A stretch of 64,000 nt of DNA from Aliterella atlantica CENA595 (GCF_000952155.1 NZ_JYON01000003.1:62001-126000), one strand, 5' to 3'; counted from the stretch's first letter, positions 8,554 to 18,911 are shown. Made by a program: numbers and translations. Notes: generated by a model not told the origin, from the sequence alone.

Positions 8554-9969
8554 ATGAAAAAAATCGATCGCATTTGGCAAAAAATCGATCCATTTTCCTT
8601 ACGGGTACGATTAACTGTAGGCATTGCTGCCGTCTCTGCTGTAGGAGTAGGTAGTATAGCCCTGTGGACAACGTGGCAAATGCAGCAGATTTTAGTTAAC
8701 AGTCACAAACAAAATATCGAACTAATTGCCGATCGCTTGCCAGGCGATATCAAACTTTATAGCGATATGTTCTCTACAGAAACATCATTGCGTAAAGCGA
8801 TCGCCAATCTTACTACTAACAAAACAGTTATTTGGGTAAAACGTCCTGATGGCACAATTAACGACAAATCGGTAGTTCCCCTAGATAGCGCAGCGATAAA
8901 CTTAATTTCACAGATGCAATCGCCTCTTAGCACTCAAGTGTATGAGATCGGCGATCGCTATTTTGTTGTCAGTGGTAAGGTTTTGCAAGTTAAGGCAGAG
9001 AAATTAGGACTATTGTTTGTAGCGCAAGATATATCCTACGAGCAAACAATGTTTTTGGCATTGGTGAGGAGTTTAGCAATTGTCAGCTTACTTGCCTTAG
9101 TCATTATTACAGTAGCGATCGCCTGGTACATTCAGAAATCCTTGCAACCCTTGCGGCAAATCAGTCAGCTAGCAGGAACTATATCAGCTAACGATCTTGC
9201 TCAAGCCAGGTTAAATCTCGAACGCGCACCTACAGAAGTGCAAGAATTAGTACATACCTGCAACATGATGTTAGATCGCCTGTCTCAATCTTGGGAACAA
9301 CAGCGCCAATTTGTCGGTAATGTTTCTCACGAGTTGCGTACACCCCTAACTATAGTTCGCGGTTATTTGCAAAGCGTTCTCAAACGAGAAAATAACCTCA
9401 CACCACCGCAAAGGGAAGCACTAACAACCGCCGCCTCAGAAGCAGAAAGTACGATTCGTTTATTACAAGATTTACTCGATTTAGCAAGGGCGGATACTGG
9501 TTACTTGCATATGCATCTCGAACTATTGCTGCTAAATGATTTGGTGGGGGAAGTTGCAGCAATGGCGCAACAATATAGCAATCGAGAAATTACACTCGAA
9601 ACAAGTAATAGTAAAATCGTTGTGAAAGCCGATCGCCACCGTCTCAAACAAGTGATACTAAATTTGATTGATAATGCTGTTAAGTATTCTGACTTGCATA
9701 GCGCGATCGCGATTAAATTAGATACAAGTGACCAACGAGCAATAATTCACGTATGCGATCGCGGGTTGGGTATTCCCTTACAACACCAACAGCGTATTTT
9801 TGAACGTTTCTACCGCGTAGATGAAGCCCGCAATCGTGCTACTGGTGGCTGTGGTTTGGGTTTATCGATCGTCAAAACTTTAGTTGATGGCATGGGTGGT
9901 AATGTTACAGTTCGATCCAAACTAGGAGAAGGCAGCATTTTTACTGTAACTTTACCTAGTGCGGCATAA
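8554..9969 (+). CDS. Membrane sensor histidine kinase
   Basis: A two-component sensor of about 471 residues. Two membrane helices (about 19-38 and 168-191) flank an extracytoplasmic sensor region of about 130 residues. A HAMP linker, a HisKA domain with phospho-acceptor H259 (NVSHELRTPL) and an HATPase domain follow, with N box (LIDNAVKYS), G1 (DRGLGIP), F box (FERFYRVD) and G2 (GCGLGLSIV). The next gene is its response regulator, 3 bases downstream. I chose the ATG at 8554, which has a G-rich ribosome site at 8543-8548; a GTG at 8548 is also in frame. Confidence 0.9.
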   Translation: MKKIDRIWQKIDPFSLRVRLTVGIAAVSAVGVGSIALWTTWQMQQILVNSHKQNIELIADRLPGDIKLYSDMFSTETSLRKAIANLTTNKTVIWVKRPDGTINDKSVVPLDSAAINLISQMQSPLSTQVYEIGDRYFVVSGKVLQVKAEKLGLLFVAQDISYEQTMFLALVRSLAIVSLLALVIITVAIAWYIQKSLQPLRQISQLAGTISANDLAQARLNLERAPTEVQELVHTCNMMLDRLSQSWEQQRQFVGNVSHELRTPLTIVRGYLQSVLKRENNLTPPQREALTTAASEAESTIRLLQDLLDLARADTGYLHMHLELLLLNDLVGEVAAMAQQYSNREITLETSNSKIVVKADRHRLKQVILNLIDNAVKYSDLHSAIAIKLDTSDQRAIIHVCDRGLGIPLQHQQRIFERFYRVDEARNRATGGCGLGLSIVKTLVDGMGGNVTVRSKLGEGSIFTVTLPSAA

Positions 9970-9972
9970 ACC

Positions 9973-10647
9973 ATGACAGCGCATATTTTGTTAGTAGAAG
10001 ATGAAATTAAGCTAGCTAAGTTTATCGAATTAGAGCTAGGTTATGAAGGCTACCAAGTCAGCGTCATGCACGATGGATTGGCTGGATTAACGGCAGCGCG
10101 GGAGTTGCAGCCAGACTTGATAATTCTAGATTGGATGATGCCTGGTTTATCGGGCATAGAGATTTGCCGCCGTTTGCGGACTACTGGCGATAAAGTGCCA
10201 ATTATATTATTAACTGCTAAAGATGAAGTAAGCGATCGCGTAGCTGGTTTAGATGCAGGCGCAGACGATTATTTAGTTAAACCTTTTAGCATTGAGGAAT
10301 TGTTAGCTAGGATTCGGGCAAGGTTAAGGCAATTACAAGAAGTTGATGTCGATATATTAGAGTTTGCTGACCTCAGTTTGAATCGACGCACAAGGCAAGT
10401 ATTTAGGGGCAAAAGGTTAATTGAATTAACTGCTAAAGAGTTCGATTTACTGGAATACTTATTAATGCATCCCCAGCAAGTGATTACGCGCGATCGCATT
10501 TTACAGCAAGTTTGGGGCTACGACTTTATGGGCGACTCGAATGTTATTGAAGTCTACATTCGCTATTTGCGCTTGAAGTTGGAAGCAACAGGCGATGCGC
10601 GGTTAATTCAAACAGTGCGAAGTGTTGGTTATGTTTTACGCGATTAG
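9973..10647 (+). CDS. OmpR-family response regulator
   Basis: A 224-residue DNA-binding response regulator. The receiver domain has acidic residues E9-D10, phospho-acceptor D53 (ILDWMMPG), T81 and K103 (LVKPFS). The C-terminal winged helix (about 128-222) ends in VRSVGYVLRD, typical of OmpR/PhoB. It starts 3 bases after the kinase stop, so the two form one operon and a cognate pair. It resembles cyanobacterial RppA/NrrA-type regulators, but I cannot assign which. Targets are unknown; the adjacent DM13 and DUF4079 genes are reasonable candidates. Confidence 0.92.
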   Translation: MTAHILLVEDEIKLAKFIELELGYEGYQVSVMHDGLAGLTAARELQPDLIILDWMMPGLSGIEICRRLRTTGDKVPIILLTAKDEVSDRVAGLDAGADDYLVKPFSIEELLARIRARLRQLQEVDVDILEFADLSLNRRTRQVFRGKRLIELTAKEFDLLEYLLMHPQQVITRDRILQQVWGYDFMGDSNVIEVYIRYLRLKLEATGDARLIQTVRSVGYVLRD

Positions 10648-10783
10648 ATATAGTACGAGCTAATTTTGGCTGGCAATATCTCTGTTTAAGGCTCGTGTTA
10701 TCCTGCGAGCAGAGCCAGAGAAAAGGCTATGTGCTGTGCGATTAAGAATAGAGCATTGAGAAACTGTTCGCTTTTTGCTAATA

Positions 10784-11737
10784 TCAATCTCTTGGAACAA
10801 TATCTTGCAGAAACTTCAAAACTGCTGCTGTAACTACGCTTGCCGCACCAAATGAGGCATCGTGGCCGCAATTGGGGATAATTTCTAACTTAGAATTGGG
10901 GATGCGATCGCGTAATTTTTTCCCATCGCTATAAGGATACCAGCTATCTTGTTCGCCCCACAATATTAGCGTTGGACACTTAATCAGACCCAAAGCACTT
11001 TGAATTTTACTAATTAAATTGGGTTTATTTGCTTGTAAATGCTCAATTTCCCGCGCTGCTATTTGCACTTCTTGAGCGGCTTTAGCAATAGTGCCAGGTA
11101 ACTGGGTAAACGGGTAGCAGATCCAGTCTAAATCCTCCGCAGTCAAGATTGAAGGGTCATACAGTACGCTGCGCCGTTCTACAGCCATAACTTCTTTAAA
11201 CAAGGGTGCAAACAAATAAGTCAGGCGCAAAGAATCAATTGTCTGTGCAAGCTCAAACGGTATTTGCGAGAGCAACAACATTCCCCAATGCGGCAAGCTT
11301 TCGGGAAAAATTGGTACGTTTACTACCACTAATGCTTTAACTAACTTAGGGTACGCTTGAGCAAGTCCTAAGCTAACTAATGCCCCTAGAGATTCGGCAA
11401 CAATTACAGGCGGTTCATTGCATAAGGCGTTAATAACTCGCTGCATTTCAATAATTTGATGGTCGGATCTTTCAGGGTACATCGGCTTATCGGAAAACCC
11501 ATAGCCTTTAGCATCAAAACAAATTACTCGAAAATGTTGCGATAGCGGCTCAACACAGTGCCGCCAATTATAACTCCAACTACCCAGCCCATGCACCAAA
11601 AGTAGCGGTATTCCTACTCCTTTTTCGCCATAAGCAATTTGAACGGGATAACCGTTAGCATCAATGATTGTTAGGGATTGTCTTCCTTGGGGAAATGTCG
11701 CTTGCCACCAGTCTCGCATTAGTTTTGTGAATGTCAA
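10784..11737 (-). CDS. Alpha/beta hydrolase
   Basis: A 317-residue alpha/beta-hydrolase-fold protein. It has the oxyanion motif LLVHGLGSWSYNW, nucleophile S116 in the elbow VAESLGAL (A-x-S-x-G instead of G-x-S-x-G), an acid in LWGEQDSWYP, and a catalytic histidine in NCGHDASFG. There is no signal peptide. Such genes in cyanobacteria are often annotated as epoxide-hydrolase-like or lipase-like; the substrate cannot be read from the sequence. It converges with the response regulator gene across a 136-base gap. Confidence 0.85.
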   Translation of the reverse strand: MTFTKLMRDWWQATFPQGRQSLTIIDANGYPVQIAYGEKGVGIPLLLVHGLGSWSYNWRHCVEPLSQHFRVICFDAKGYGFSDKPMYPERSDHQIIEMQRVINALCNEPPVIVAESLGALVSLGLAQAYPKLVKALVVVNVPIFPESLPHWGMLLLSQIPFELAQTIDSLRLTYLFAPLFKEVMAVERRSVLYDPSILTAEDLDWICYPFTQLPGTIAKAAQEVQIAAREIEHLQANKPNLISKIQSALGLIKCPTLILWGEQDSWYPYSDGKKLRDRIPNSKLEIIPNCGHDASFGAASVVTAAVLKFLQDIVPRD

Positions 11738-12184
11738 AATTAACTATTTTAAGCTTGCCATGTCAGGCAGATATATTTGCACCTGTTTAAAAGCGCGAAA
11801 CGTTTCGCGTTCTTGCTTAACAGTTTTTACGCCTAGCTAGCTGCTGACAGATTTAAAATTAATTCCATCCTTAGATAAGCGACCGATCATTGCCCAATGC
11901 TTGGTAAGCTTACCGAGACTGCGCCCTTGTAGTAGTCAAATCGCTCAACTTTTCTACAGTCAGAAATAGGGACGTAATAGAAAGGTAATAATTTAACAAA
12001 ACAACTTAAGTAATCATACAGGTTTTAAACTGTGAAAATTTTGGTAACTATAAATAAATTTTGTTATTAGACGCACGGGAGTTCTACTTTCATGTTTTTG
12101 TTATTCTTAACCAAGGTTGAGAATAAATTTTTCACATACTTAGAATAGTTGGTTATATATCAATTTAACTTGGGAGTATTATTC
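11738..12184. other. Intergenic region with one perfect palindrome
   Basis: This 447-base gap separates the hydrolase start from the methyltransferase start. It has no coding frame I can support. It contains a perfect 16-base palindrome at 11794-11809 (CGCGAAACGTTTCGCG) and, near its end, a ribosome site GGGAG at 12172-12176. The second half is AT-rich, like the following gene. Confidence 0.6.
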
Positions 12185-12943
12185 ATGAATAATATAACAT
12201 CAAAGTTTACTCATGTTGTCAAGGTAAACACTTTCAAAGCGTACAACATAGGCAAGCAAAAATATGATTGTCCAGTTTGTAAATACTATGGTCCTTTTCG
12301 GGATATAAATCCTCCTACAGGCTTTAGGAAAAATGTGTTTTGTCCAAACTGTTATTCAGCAGAAAGGCATAGATTACAAAAATTAGTTTTAGATAAATTA
12401 ATTGAAAGTAATGATTTTCCCCACAAAAAAATGCTACATTTTGCGCCTGAGCCTTTCTTTCAAGACCTGTTTAGGAATACATTTAAGGAGTATGTAACTG
12501 TCGATTTATACATGGAAAACGTAGATGTCAAAGCAGATATCATTAATCTTCCCTTTCAAGATGAAGAATTTGACTTTATATTTGCGTCTCACGTGTTAGA
12601 GCATATTCAAGATGATTTCACTGCTTTATCAGAAATAAAAAGAGTAATTAAACCAACAGGTATTGCAGTGCTGCCTGTCCCTATTCTTAGTAATGAAACT
12701 ATCGAATATCCTGAGCCAAATCCTTTTGAAGCAGATCATGTAAGAGCGCCAGGATTTGATTATTACGAGCGTTATATTAACTACTTTCAACATATAGAAA
12801 AGTATTCGTCTAAGGATTTTTCAGAGAAATATCAACCATTTATTTATGAAGATAGAACCACTTGGCCAACTAAAGAATGTCCTTTACGTCAACCAATGGT
12901 TGGAGAGAAACATCTTGAAATAGTACCCGTATGTTATGCCTAA
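12185..12943 (+). CDS. Class I SAM-dependent methyltransferase with N-terminal zinc ribbon
   Basis: About 252 residues. The N-terminus has two CxxC pairs (C29/C32 in YDCPVCKYYG and C53/C56 in FCPNCYSAERHR), a probable zinc ribbon. A Rossmann-type methyltransferase domain follows (MLHFAPEP, VDLYMENVDVKADI, LPFQDEEFDFIFASHVLEHI). I chose the ATG at 12185 because GGGAG lies 8 bases upstream; the frame also extends to a TTG at 12149. The gene is AT-rich and I see no HIP1 octamer in it, unlike its neighbours, which suggests later acquisition. Relatives often occur in surface-polysaccharide clusters, but no such gene adjoins it; the substrate is unknown. Confidence 0.8.
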   Translation: MNNITSKFTHVVKVNTFKAYNIGKQKYDCPVCKYYGPFRDINPPTGFRKNVFCPNCYSAERHRLQKLVLDKLIESNDFPHKKMLHFAPEPFFQDLFRNTFKEYVTVDLYMENVDVKADIINLPFQDEEFDFIFASHVLEHIQDDFTALSEIKRVIKPTGIAVLPVPILSNETIEYPEPNPFEADHVRAPGFDYYERYINYFQHIEKYSSKDFSEKYQPFIYEDRTTWPTKECPLRQPMVGEKHLEIVPVCYA

Positions 12944-13034
12944 GACTAGGCATTTGCAGCTTGACTATTGTTACAATTTCGCTAGTCTAAGTTATTAACA
13001 AAGGAAATACGCTCACAATGTTCGAGGTTTTCTT

Positions 13035-15665
13035 TTAAGCCTTTTGCGGCACAGCTTTGAGTGTCTTTTTACGATCGAATGTCAGGCTGTCATCTACATA
13101 ATCAACGTAAATGGTATCGCCTTCAACAAAGGTATTTTCTAGCAACTTAGTTGCCAAGGGGTTTTCAATTTGCTTTTGAATAGCACGTTTGAGCGGACGA
13201 GCGCCGTATGTAGGGTCGTATCCTACATCAACAATGAAATCTTGCGCCGCAGAAGATAATTCTAAATTGATCTTTTGATCGGCTAACAAATTCATCACGC
13301 GCTTGATTTGGATACTAATGATTTGCCGTAGTTCGCTGCGCTTGAGAGTATGGAAGAGGATAATATCGTCAACGCGATTGAGAAACTCTGGGCGGAAATG
13401 CGATCGCAATGCGTCTAATACTTTAGTCTGCATCTTGTCATACTTGCGATCGTCCCCTGCTACATCAAGGATATGCTCGCTACCAATGTTACTTGTCATA
13501 ACGATGATAGTATTGCGAAAATCTACAGTTCTACCTTGAGAATCTGTAATTCGCCCGTCATCTAAAACTTGCAAAAGGATATTAAATACATCTGGGTGAG
13601 CTTTTTCAACTTCATCTAACAGTACAACCGAATATGGACGGCGGCGCACAGCTTCCGATAATTGCCCACCTTCTTCAAAGCCTACATATCCTGGGGGCGC
13701 TCCTACCAATCGCGATACCGAGTGCTTTTCCATGTACTCAGACATATCCAAACGCACGATCGCGTCATCCGCATCAAATAAAAACTGTGCCAAAGCGCGG
13801 GCTAACTCAGTTTTGCCTACTCCTGTAGGTCCCATAAAGAGAAACGAACCAATCGGACGACCGGGATCTTTCATCCCCGCGCGGGCGCGACGAATAGCAG
13901 CAGAAACAGCCTCTACAGCCTCAGATTGCCCGATTACTCTTTGATGTAGGTGGCTTTCTAATTGGAGTAATTTTTGCCGTTCTGATTCTAGCAGGCGATT
14001 TACAGGTATTCCCGTCCATTTGGCGACAATTTCGGCAATATCCGCTTCCGTTACTTGTTCGCGCAGTAATGTCGAACCTTGGTTTTGGATTTCTATTAGC
14101 TTAGTTTCTTTGGCTTCTCGCTCTCGCTGCAATCCTTCCAATTGTCCGTATTTCAATTGAGCAGCTTTATTTAAGTCATAGGCGCGTTCTGCTTGCTCTA
14201 TCTGTACGCGCAAATCATCTTCTTGTTTCTTTAATTCGCTAATTGCCTCAAGTAACTGTTTTTCACCTTGCCATTGACTGTTAAATTCTTGCTGTTTTTC
14301 AGTTAAGTTAGAGATTTCTTGCTGGATTCGGGCTAATCTCTCTTTGGTAATTGCGGCTTTTTGGTCTTCGCCTGCTATGGATAGTTTTTCCATTTCTAGC
14401 TGCATCAACCGCCTGTCGATCGCTTCTAACTCAGATGGCTTAGAAGTAATTTCCATCTTTAATTGGGCGGCGGCTTCGTCTACCAAGTCAATTGCTTTAT
14501 CTGGCAAAAAGCGATCGCTAATATATCGACTAGATAAGGTAGCCGCAGCAACTAAAGCAGAATCGGTAATTTTGACGCTGTGATGTACTTCGTAGCGCTG
14601 TTTTAAGCCGCGCAAAATCGAAATAGTGGTTTCGACAGTAGGCTGATCGACAAGTACCTGCTGGAAGCGCCGTTCTAAGGCTGCATCCTTTTCAATGTAC
14701 TTGCGGTATTCATCTAAAGTAGTTGCCCCAATACAGCGCAATTCTCCCCGCGCTAGCATGGGTTTGAGCAAGTTTCCCGCATCCATGTTGCCTTGGGTTG
14801 CGCCTGCGCCTACTACGGTATGCAATTCGTCAATAAATAGCACGATTTGCCCGTTAGATCCGGTAACTTCCTTTAATACCGATCGCAGTCTATCTTCAAA
14901 TTCTCCTCGGTATTTTGCCCCAGCTATCAAGCTACCCATATCGAGGGAAATTAACTGGCGGTTTTTTAAAGATTCGGGTACGTCGCCGTTGATAATTCTT
15001 TGCGCTAAACCTTCGGCGATCGCAGTTTTGCCTACTCCTGGTTCGCCAATCAAGACGGGGTTATTTTTGCTGCGCCGCGATAATACTTGAATTACTCGTC
15101 TAACTTCGTCATCTCTACCAATTACAGGGTCGAGTTTGCCCAATTTTGCTTGTTCGGTAAGATCGCGCCCGAATTTTTCTAAGGCTTGATAACGCGATTC
15201 TGGTGCTTGATCGGTAACTTTTTGGCTGCCTCGCACCGATTGAATTGCTGCTTCAAGTTTGGGAGTATCAATGTTAAGAGTTTTGTATAAGCGGCGACCG
15301 AGGCGTTCGTCTTGGGCAAATGCTAGTAGTAAGTGTTCGACGGAGATGAACTCATCTTCCATTTTGGCTCTAGCTGCCTCTGCGCGGTCGAGCATGGTGT
15401 CTAAACTGCGCCCTAAGTATAATTGTTCGCTTTTGCCTATTCTGGGCTGGCGTTGGGTAAAAGCTTCGATTTGTTGGCTGAAGCGGCTAGTGTCGATGCC
15501 TGCTTTGTTTAAAATGCGATCGCCTAGTTCGGTTGGTTCTAATAAGGCAAGCATGACGTGTTCTACGTCTAGTTGCTGTTGGAGGTAGTTACGCGCTATG
15601 TCCTGAGATTTGACGATTGCTTCCCAGGCTTTGTCTGTAAACTTGTTAGGGTCGGTAGGCTGCAT
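13035..15665 (-). CDS. clpB: ATP-dependent chaperone ClpB
   Basis: An 876-residue Hsp100 disaggregase, full length for the family. It has two N-terminal Clp repeats (about 1-145), nucleotide-binding domain 1 with Walker A GEPGVGKT (207-214) and Walker [14 protein letters not shown], a long charged middle coiled coil (about 410-530), and domain 2 with Walker A GPTGVGKT (about 605) and LLDEVEKAH. It lacks the ClpP-binding IGF loop expected of ClpA/C/X, and the middle domain is the ClpB type. It works with DnaK to rescue aggregated proteins. No CIRCE operator is visible upstream. Confidence 0.96.
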   Translation of the reverse strand: MQPTDPNKFTDKAWEAIVKSQDIARNYLQQQLDVEHVMLALLEPTELGDRILNKAGIDTSRFSQQIEAFTQRQPRIGKSEQLYLGRSLDTMLDRAEAARAKMEDEFISVEHLLLAFAQDERLGRRLYKTLNIDTPKLEAAIQSVRGSQKVTDQAPESRYQALEKFGRDLTEQAKLGKLDPVIGRDDEVRRVIQVLSRRSKNNPVLIGEPGVGKTAIAEGLAQRIINGDVPESLKNRQLISLDMGSLIAGAKYRGEFEDRLRSVLKEVTGSNGQIVLFIDELHTVVGAGATQGNMDAGNLLKPMLARGELRCIGATTLDEYRKYIEKDAALERRFQQVLVDQPTVETTISILRGLKQRYEVHHSVKITDSALVAAATLSSRYISDRFLPDKAIDLVDEAAAQLKMEITSKPSELEAIDRRLMQLEMEKLSIAGEDQKAAITKERLARIQQEISNLTEKQQEFNSQWQGEKQLLEAISELKKQEDDLRVQIEQAERAYDLNKAAQLKYGQLEGLQREREAKETKLIEIQNQGSTLLREQVTEADIAEIVAKWTGIPVNRLLESERQKLLQLESHLHQRVIGQSEAVEAVSAAIRRARAGMKDPGRPIGSFLFMGPTGVGKTELARALAQFLFDADDAIVRLDMSEYMEKHSVSRLVGAPPGYVGFEEGGQLSEAVRRRPYSVVLLDEVEKAHPDVFNILLQVLDDGRITDSQGRTVDFRNTIIVMTSNIGSEHILDVAGDDRKYDKMQTKVLDALRSHFRPEFLNRVDDIILFHTLKRSELRQIISIQIKRVMNLLADQKINLELSSAAQDFIVDVGYDPTYGARPLKRAIQKQIENPLATKLLENTFVEGDTIYVDYVDDSLTFDRKKTLKAVPQKA

Positions 15666-15904
15666 TTTGAGAGGTGTTTGGGGCGGATTTATGTTTGCTT
15701 AAGAAGTGCCTTTACTTTCACAGTTTAATCTTTATTTAGATTTAACGAACCGCAGAGACACGGAGAACGCAGAGCGAAGGGTGGGAAGATGAAGCAGGGG
15801 AGGAGAGATGTTTTAGGTTTGGTGGAGGTATTAAACTAGGTTTAGTGCTAGTTTCTGTTGAATTTACGGTCTTTGACATCTAACCTTACGGTGAATAAAT
15901 TTTC
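15666..15904. other. Divergent clpB/recN intergenic region
   Basis: This 239-base gap holds the start regions of clpB (leftward) and recN (rightward). I see no CIRCE element. Around 15749-15778 there is a repetitive CGCAGAGACACGGAGAACGC tract, a common low-complexity dispersed sequence in cyanobacteria. A match of similar wording occurs near 62250. Confidence 0.5.
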
Positions 15905-17650
15905 ATGCTACTGTCACTTTTAATTGAAAATTTTGCTTTGATCGACCAGCTAGATTTGGAGTTTGGCACTGGGTTAAATGTGCTGACTGGCGAAACTGGT
16001 GCTGGGAAATCAATTATTTTGGATGCGATTGATGCGGCTTTGGGGGGTAAGGTTTCTAGTCGCGCGATTCGTACTGGCACAAATCGGGCAATGGTTGAAG
16101 CTACTTTTAAGCTCAATCGCTCTTTGGCGGCTTGGTTAGCCGAACAGGAAATCGATTTGCTTGATGATGAGTCGATTGTCTGCTGTCGGGAAATGACTGT
16201 TGGTGGTGGTAGTCTCCGCAGTCGTTCGCGGATAAATGGGGTATTGGTAAATCGTCAGGTGATGGCGGGATTGCGCGATCGCTTGGTGGAAATTACGGCG
16301 CAAGGTCAAACTGTGCAGGTAGGACAGTCGGCGCAGGTGCGGGAATGGCTCGATCTTTATGGCGGTGATGACCATTTTAAGGAGCGGGGATTGGTGGCGA
16401 GTGTGTTTGCCGATTATCAGGTGGCAAAGGCTAATTTGGAAAGGCGGAGACAGTCAGATCGGCAAAGGTTGCAGCAGTTGGATTTGCTGAAGTATCAAGT
16501 GCAAGAATTAGGTGCGGCAAATTTAAGCGAACCAGATGAGTTTGAGCAGTTGGAGCAAGAACGCCAGCGTCTTAGTCATGTGGTGGAGTTGCAGCAGTTG
16601 AGCTATCAGGTGTATCAGGCTCTATATCAAAATGATAACGATGCTCCTGCTAGTGCGGATTTGTTAGGTCAGGCGGAGTCGGTTTTAACTGATATGGTGC
16701 AATACGATTCGCAGTTGCAACCGATGTTGGATTTGGTGAGCGAGGCTTTGGCTGCGGTGGTAGAAGCAGGTAGGCAAATTAATGTCTATGGTGATGGTTT
16801 GGAGGCAGATCCGCAGCGTTTGGCAGAGGTAGAAGAACGTATTCGAGAACTCAAACAAATTTGTCGTAAGTATGGTCCTACTCTAGCAGAAGCGATCGCC
16901 TACTACGATCGCGTCCAAGCGGAACTTGCAGAATTAGATGGCGGCGAACAATCAGTAGAAGCTTTGGAACAGCAAGAAAGAGTCTGCGAAAATAAGCTGA
17001 TGCAAGCAGCAGCGAGATTAACTAAGTTGCGTCAAGCTACAGCAGCGCTGATGGAGGCGCGGTTAATAGCAGAATTGAAGCCTTTGGCGATGGAGAAGGT
17101 GCAATTTCAAGTGAATATTGAACCGAGTGCGCCTTCAGCTACAGGTTGCGATCGCATTACTTTTCTATTTAGTCCCAATCCTGGCGAACCTTTGCAACCG
17201 CTAAGTGCGATCGCTTCAGGTGGGGAGATGAGCCGCTTTTTATTGGCACTGAAGGCTTGTTTTTCTCAAGCAGATCCGGCGGGTACTTTGGTATTTGATG
17301 AAATCGACGTTGGGGTTTCGGGTAAGGTAGCGCAGGCGATCGCCTTAAAGTTACATCAATTAAGCGATCGCCAACAAGTATTGTGCGTAACTCACCAGCC
17401 TCTAGTTGCTGCTATGGCAGATCGTCATTTCCGCGTCGATAAGTTAGTTGTCGATACAACTTCTGCTCCTGATGTGCGGACTGTAGTACGGGTGAAGTCT
17501 TTAGATAATGTTTCTACTCGCCGCGAAGAATTGGCTTCCTTGGCTGGCGGACATTCGGCGACAGATGCGATCGCTTTTGCTGACTCTTTACTAACTCAAG
17601 CTGCTAATCGCAGACAACAAAAGGGGCGCAAGGCATTACACCCGCACTAA
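15905..17650 (+). CDS. recN: DNA repair protein RecN
   Basis: A 581-residue SMC-like ATPase. Walker A is GETGAGKS at residues 29-36, a coiled-coil region rich in Gln, Leu and Glu fills the middle (about 170-390), and the C-terminus has the ABC signature SGGEMSRFLLALK, Walker B LVFDEIDVGVSG and a H-loop CVTHQPLVAA. RecN acts in double-strand break repair and DNA end tethering. It diverges from clpB and converges with the DUF2808 gene, the two stops lying 10 bases apart. Confidence 0.96.
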   Translation: MLLSLLIENFALIDQLDLEFGTGLNVLTGETGAGKSIILDAIDAALGGKVSSRAIRTGTNRAMVEATFKLNRSLAAWLAEQEIDLLDDESIVCCREMTVGGGSLRSRSRINGVLVNRQVMAGLRDRLVEITAQGQTVQVGQSAQVREWLDLYGGDDHFKERGLVASVFADYQVAKANLERRRQSDRQRLQQLDLLKYQVQELGAANLSEPDEFEQLEQERQRLSHVVELQQLSYQVYQALYQNDNDAPASADLLGQAESVLTDMVQYDSQLQPMLDLVSEALAAVVEAGRQINVYGDGLEADPQRLAEVEERIRELKQICRKYGPTLAEAIAYYDRVQAELAELDGGEQSVEALEQQERVCENKLMQAAARLTKLRQATAALMEARLIAELKPLAMEKVQFQVNIEPSAPSATGCDRITFLFSPNPGEPLQPLSAIASGGEMSRFLLALKACFSQADPAGTLVFDEIDVGVSGKVAQAIALKLHQLSDRQQVLCVTHQPLVAAMADRHFRVDKLVVDTTSAPDVRTVVRVKSLDNVSTRREELASLAGGHSATDAIAFADSLLTQAANRRQQKGRKALHPH

Positions 17651-17660
17651 AAACTTTTGA

Positions 17661-18212
17661 TTAATCAAATAAGTCTCCGTAAAATTGCAATCTGCCATAA
17701 CCGAGAAATTGACTGGCTGTTTTCTCTCCTGGAGGAAATCCTCTTAACCCAAACAGATAAACGCCTGAAGTTCTCGGATTTTGCACCGGACGCAAACCTA
17801 TTGTGATGATTTTGCCTGGTGCAACTGGTGGATCGAATACCACTGAGATTGTTCTTGTTTCTTTATCTCTAGTTACTGCGCCTAAAGGTATTTTTTCTCC
17901 CCTATTTTGGCGCGTACCTTCAAAAGCACGAGTGTCTTCTAAGTCGAAGCGAATCCGATCTACTCCCTCGCTCTGGTCGATTGTAACTTTTTGCAATGGT
18001 TCGTCTGCCTGTGCTGGGAGAGAGATTGTAAAGTAGTAGGTTGCATTCCAGACGTTTACATCTTTGTATGATGTCGTTGCAGCTACTAAACGCGGCGGCT
18101 GGACAAAAGATACTGTGCCATCTCTTAATTTTGCTGCTTGCGCTAATTGTGGGGTAATTCCACCGACTACTGCGATCGCGGCAAATGTTGTAACTAATTT
18201 ACTGACGGGCAT
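17661..18212 (-). CDS. DUF2808 domain protein, exported
   Basis: A 183-residue protein with a clear signal peptide (residues 1-26, ending AQAA) and one DUF2808 domain. Recognisable stretches are LQKVTIDQSEGVDRIRF, KETRTISVVFDPPVAPG, ITIGLRPVQNP and GVYLFGLRGFPPGE. The family is almost limited to cyanobacteria and is predicted periplasmic or outer-envelope; no biochemical role is established. It is monocistronic. Confidence 0.85.
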   Translation of the reverse strand: MPVSKLVTTFAAIAVVGGITPQLAQAAKLRDGTVSFVQPPRLVAATTSYKDVNVWNATYYFTISLPAQADEPLQKVTIDQSEGVDRIRFDLEDTRAFEGTRQNRGEKIPLGAVTRDKETRTISVVFDPPVAPGKIITIGLRPVQNPRTSGVYLFGLRGFPPGEKTASQFLGYGRLQFYGDLFD

Positions 18213-18416
18213 TGTAAATATTTTTAATTAAAACTTAATTTTCGAGCAGTTGTAATTAGTAATTGTTGCTACTAAAGTTTATTTTAACAATTCCTATCAA
18301 GCTCTGCGGTTTACAAAACTTACTTTTATCTAGCTGATTACTTTAAAAGATATTTCGCAGTTGTTAATAACTAAATTAGTTAAGCTAAAAATATAGAATA
18401 CATCAGAGGAAATTAT

Positions 18417-18911
18417 ATGACTGCTGTTTCTAGCCTTCAATCTAAGCGACCGATCTGGCAAACAATTCTCATGCTCACTTTAGGTTTGTGGCTTGGCGGC
18501 AGCTTGCTTTTAGACTGGGTAGTTATGCCTAGTTTATATGTATCGGGAATGATGACTCAAGCTGGTTTTACAACAGCAGGATACGTAATTTTTTGGAATT
18601 TTAATCGCCTTGAGTTAGTGGCTGCGGCTATAGTGCTGACAAGCGTACTAACTTTAAATCAAACAGCATTTGTTACTAATAACTGGCGGCGTGGCGCGGT
18701 TATCTTATCATCACTATTGCTAGCTGTAGCGCTAGTTAATACTTATTTGCTCACGCCGCAAATGTGCGCCATTGGCGCACAGCTAAATTTATTTGAATCA
18801 GTAAGAGAAATTCCCACAACAATGAATCAACTGCACGTTGCTTACTGGTTTATGGAAGCATTCAAGCTAGTTGTAGGAAGTACATTACTAGGCTGGAGCT
18901 ATAAACAGTGA
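18417..18911 (+). CDS. Conserved hypothetical membrane protein (DUF4149-like)
   Basis: A 164-residue membrane protein with four predicted helices (about 16-36, 60-80, 92-112 and 140-160), beginning IWQTILMLTLGLWLGGSLLL. The arrangement and the first-helix motif resemble DUF4149, but the match is not certain. A ribosome site AGAGGAAA lies just upstream of the ATG at 18417. Its stop codon TGA sits inside the tandem repeat that follows, so the C-terminus (SYKQ) is set by that repeat. Confidence 0.65.
   Translation: MTAVSSLQSKRPIWQTILMLTLGLWLGGSLLLDWVVMPSLYVSGMMTQAGFTTAGYVIFWNFNRLELVAAAIVLTSVLTLNQTAFVTNNWRRGAVILSSLLLAVALVNTYLLTPQMCAIGAQLNLFESVREIPTTMNQLHVAYWFMEAFKLVVGSTLLGWSYKQ

Noticed and set aside
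15666-15904. Search for a CIRCE heat-shock operator before clpB
   Set aside because: No TTAGCACTC-N9-GAGTGCTAA pattern is present.
17656-17669. Palindrome TTTGATTAATCAAA at the recN/DUF2808 junction
   Set aside because: It is AT-only at the ends, has no loop, and lacks a T-run, so it is a weak terminator candidate at most.
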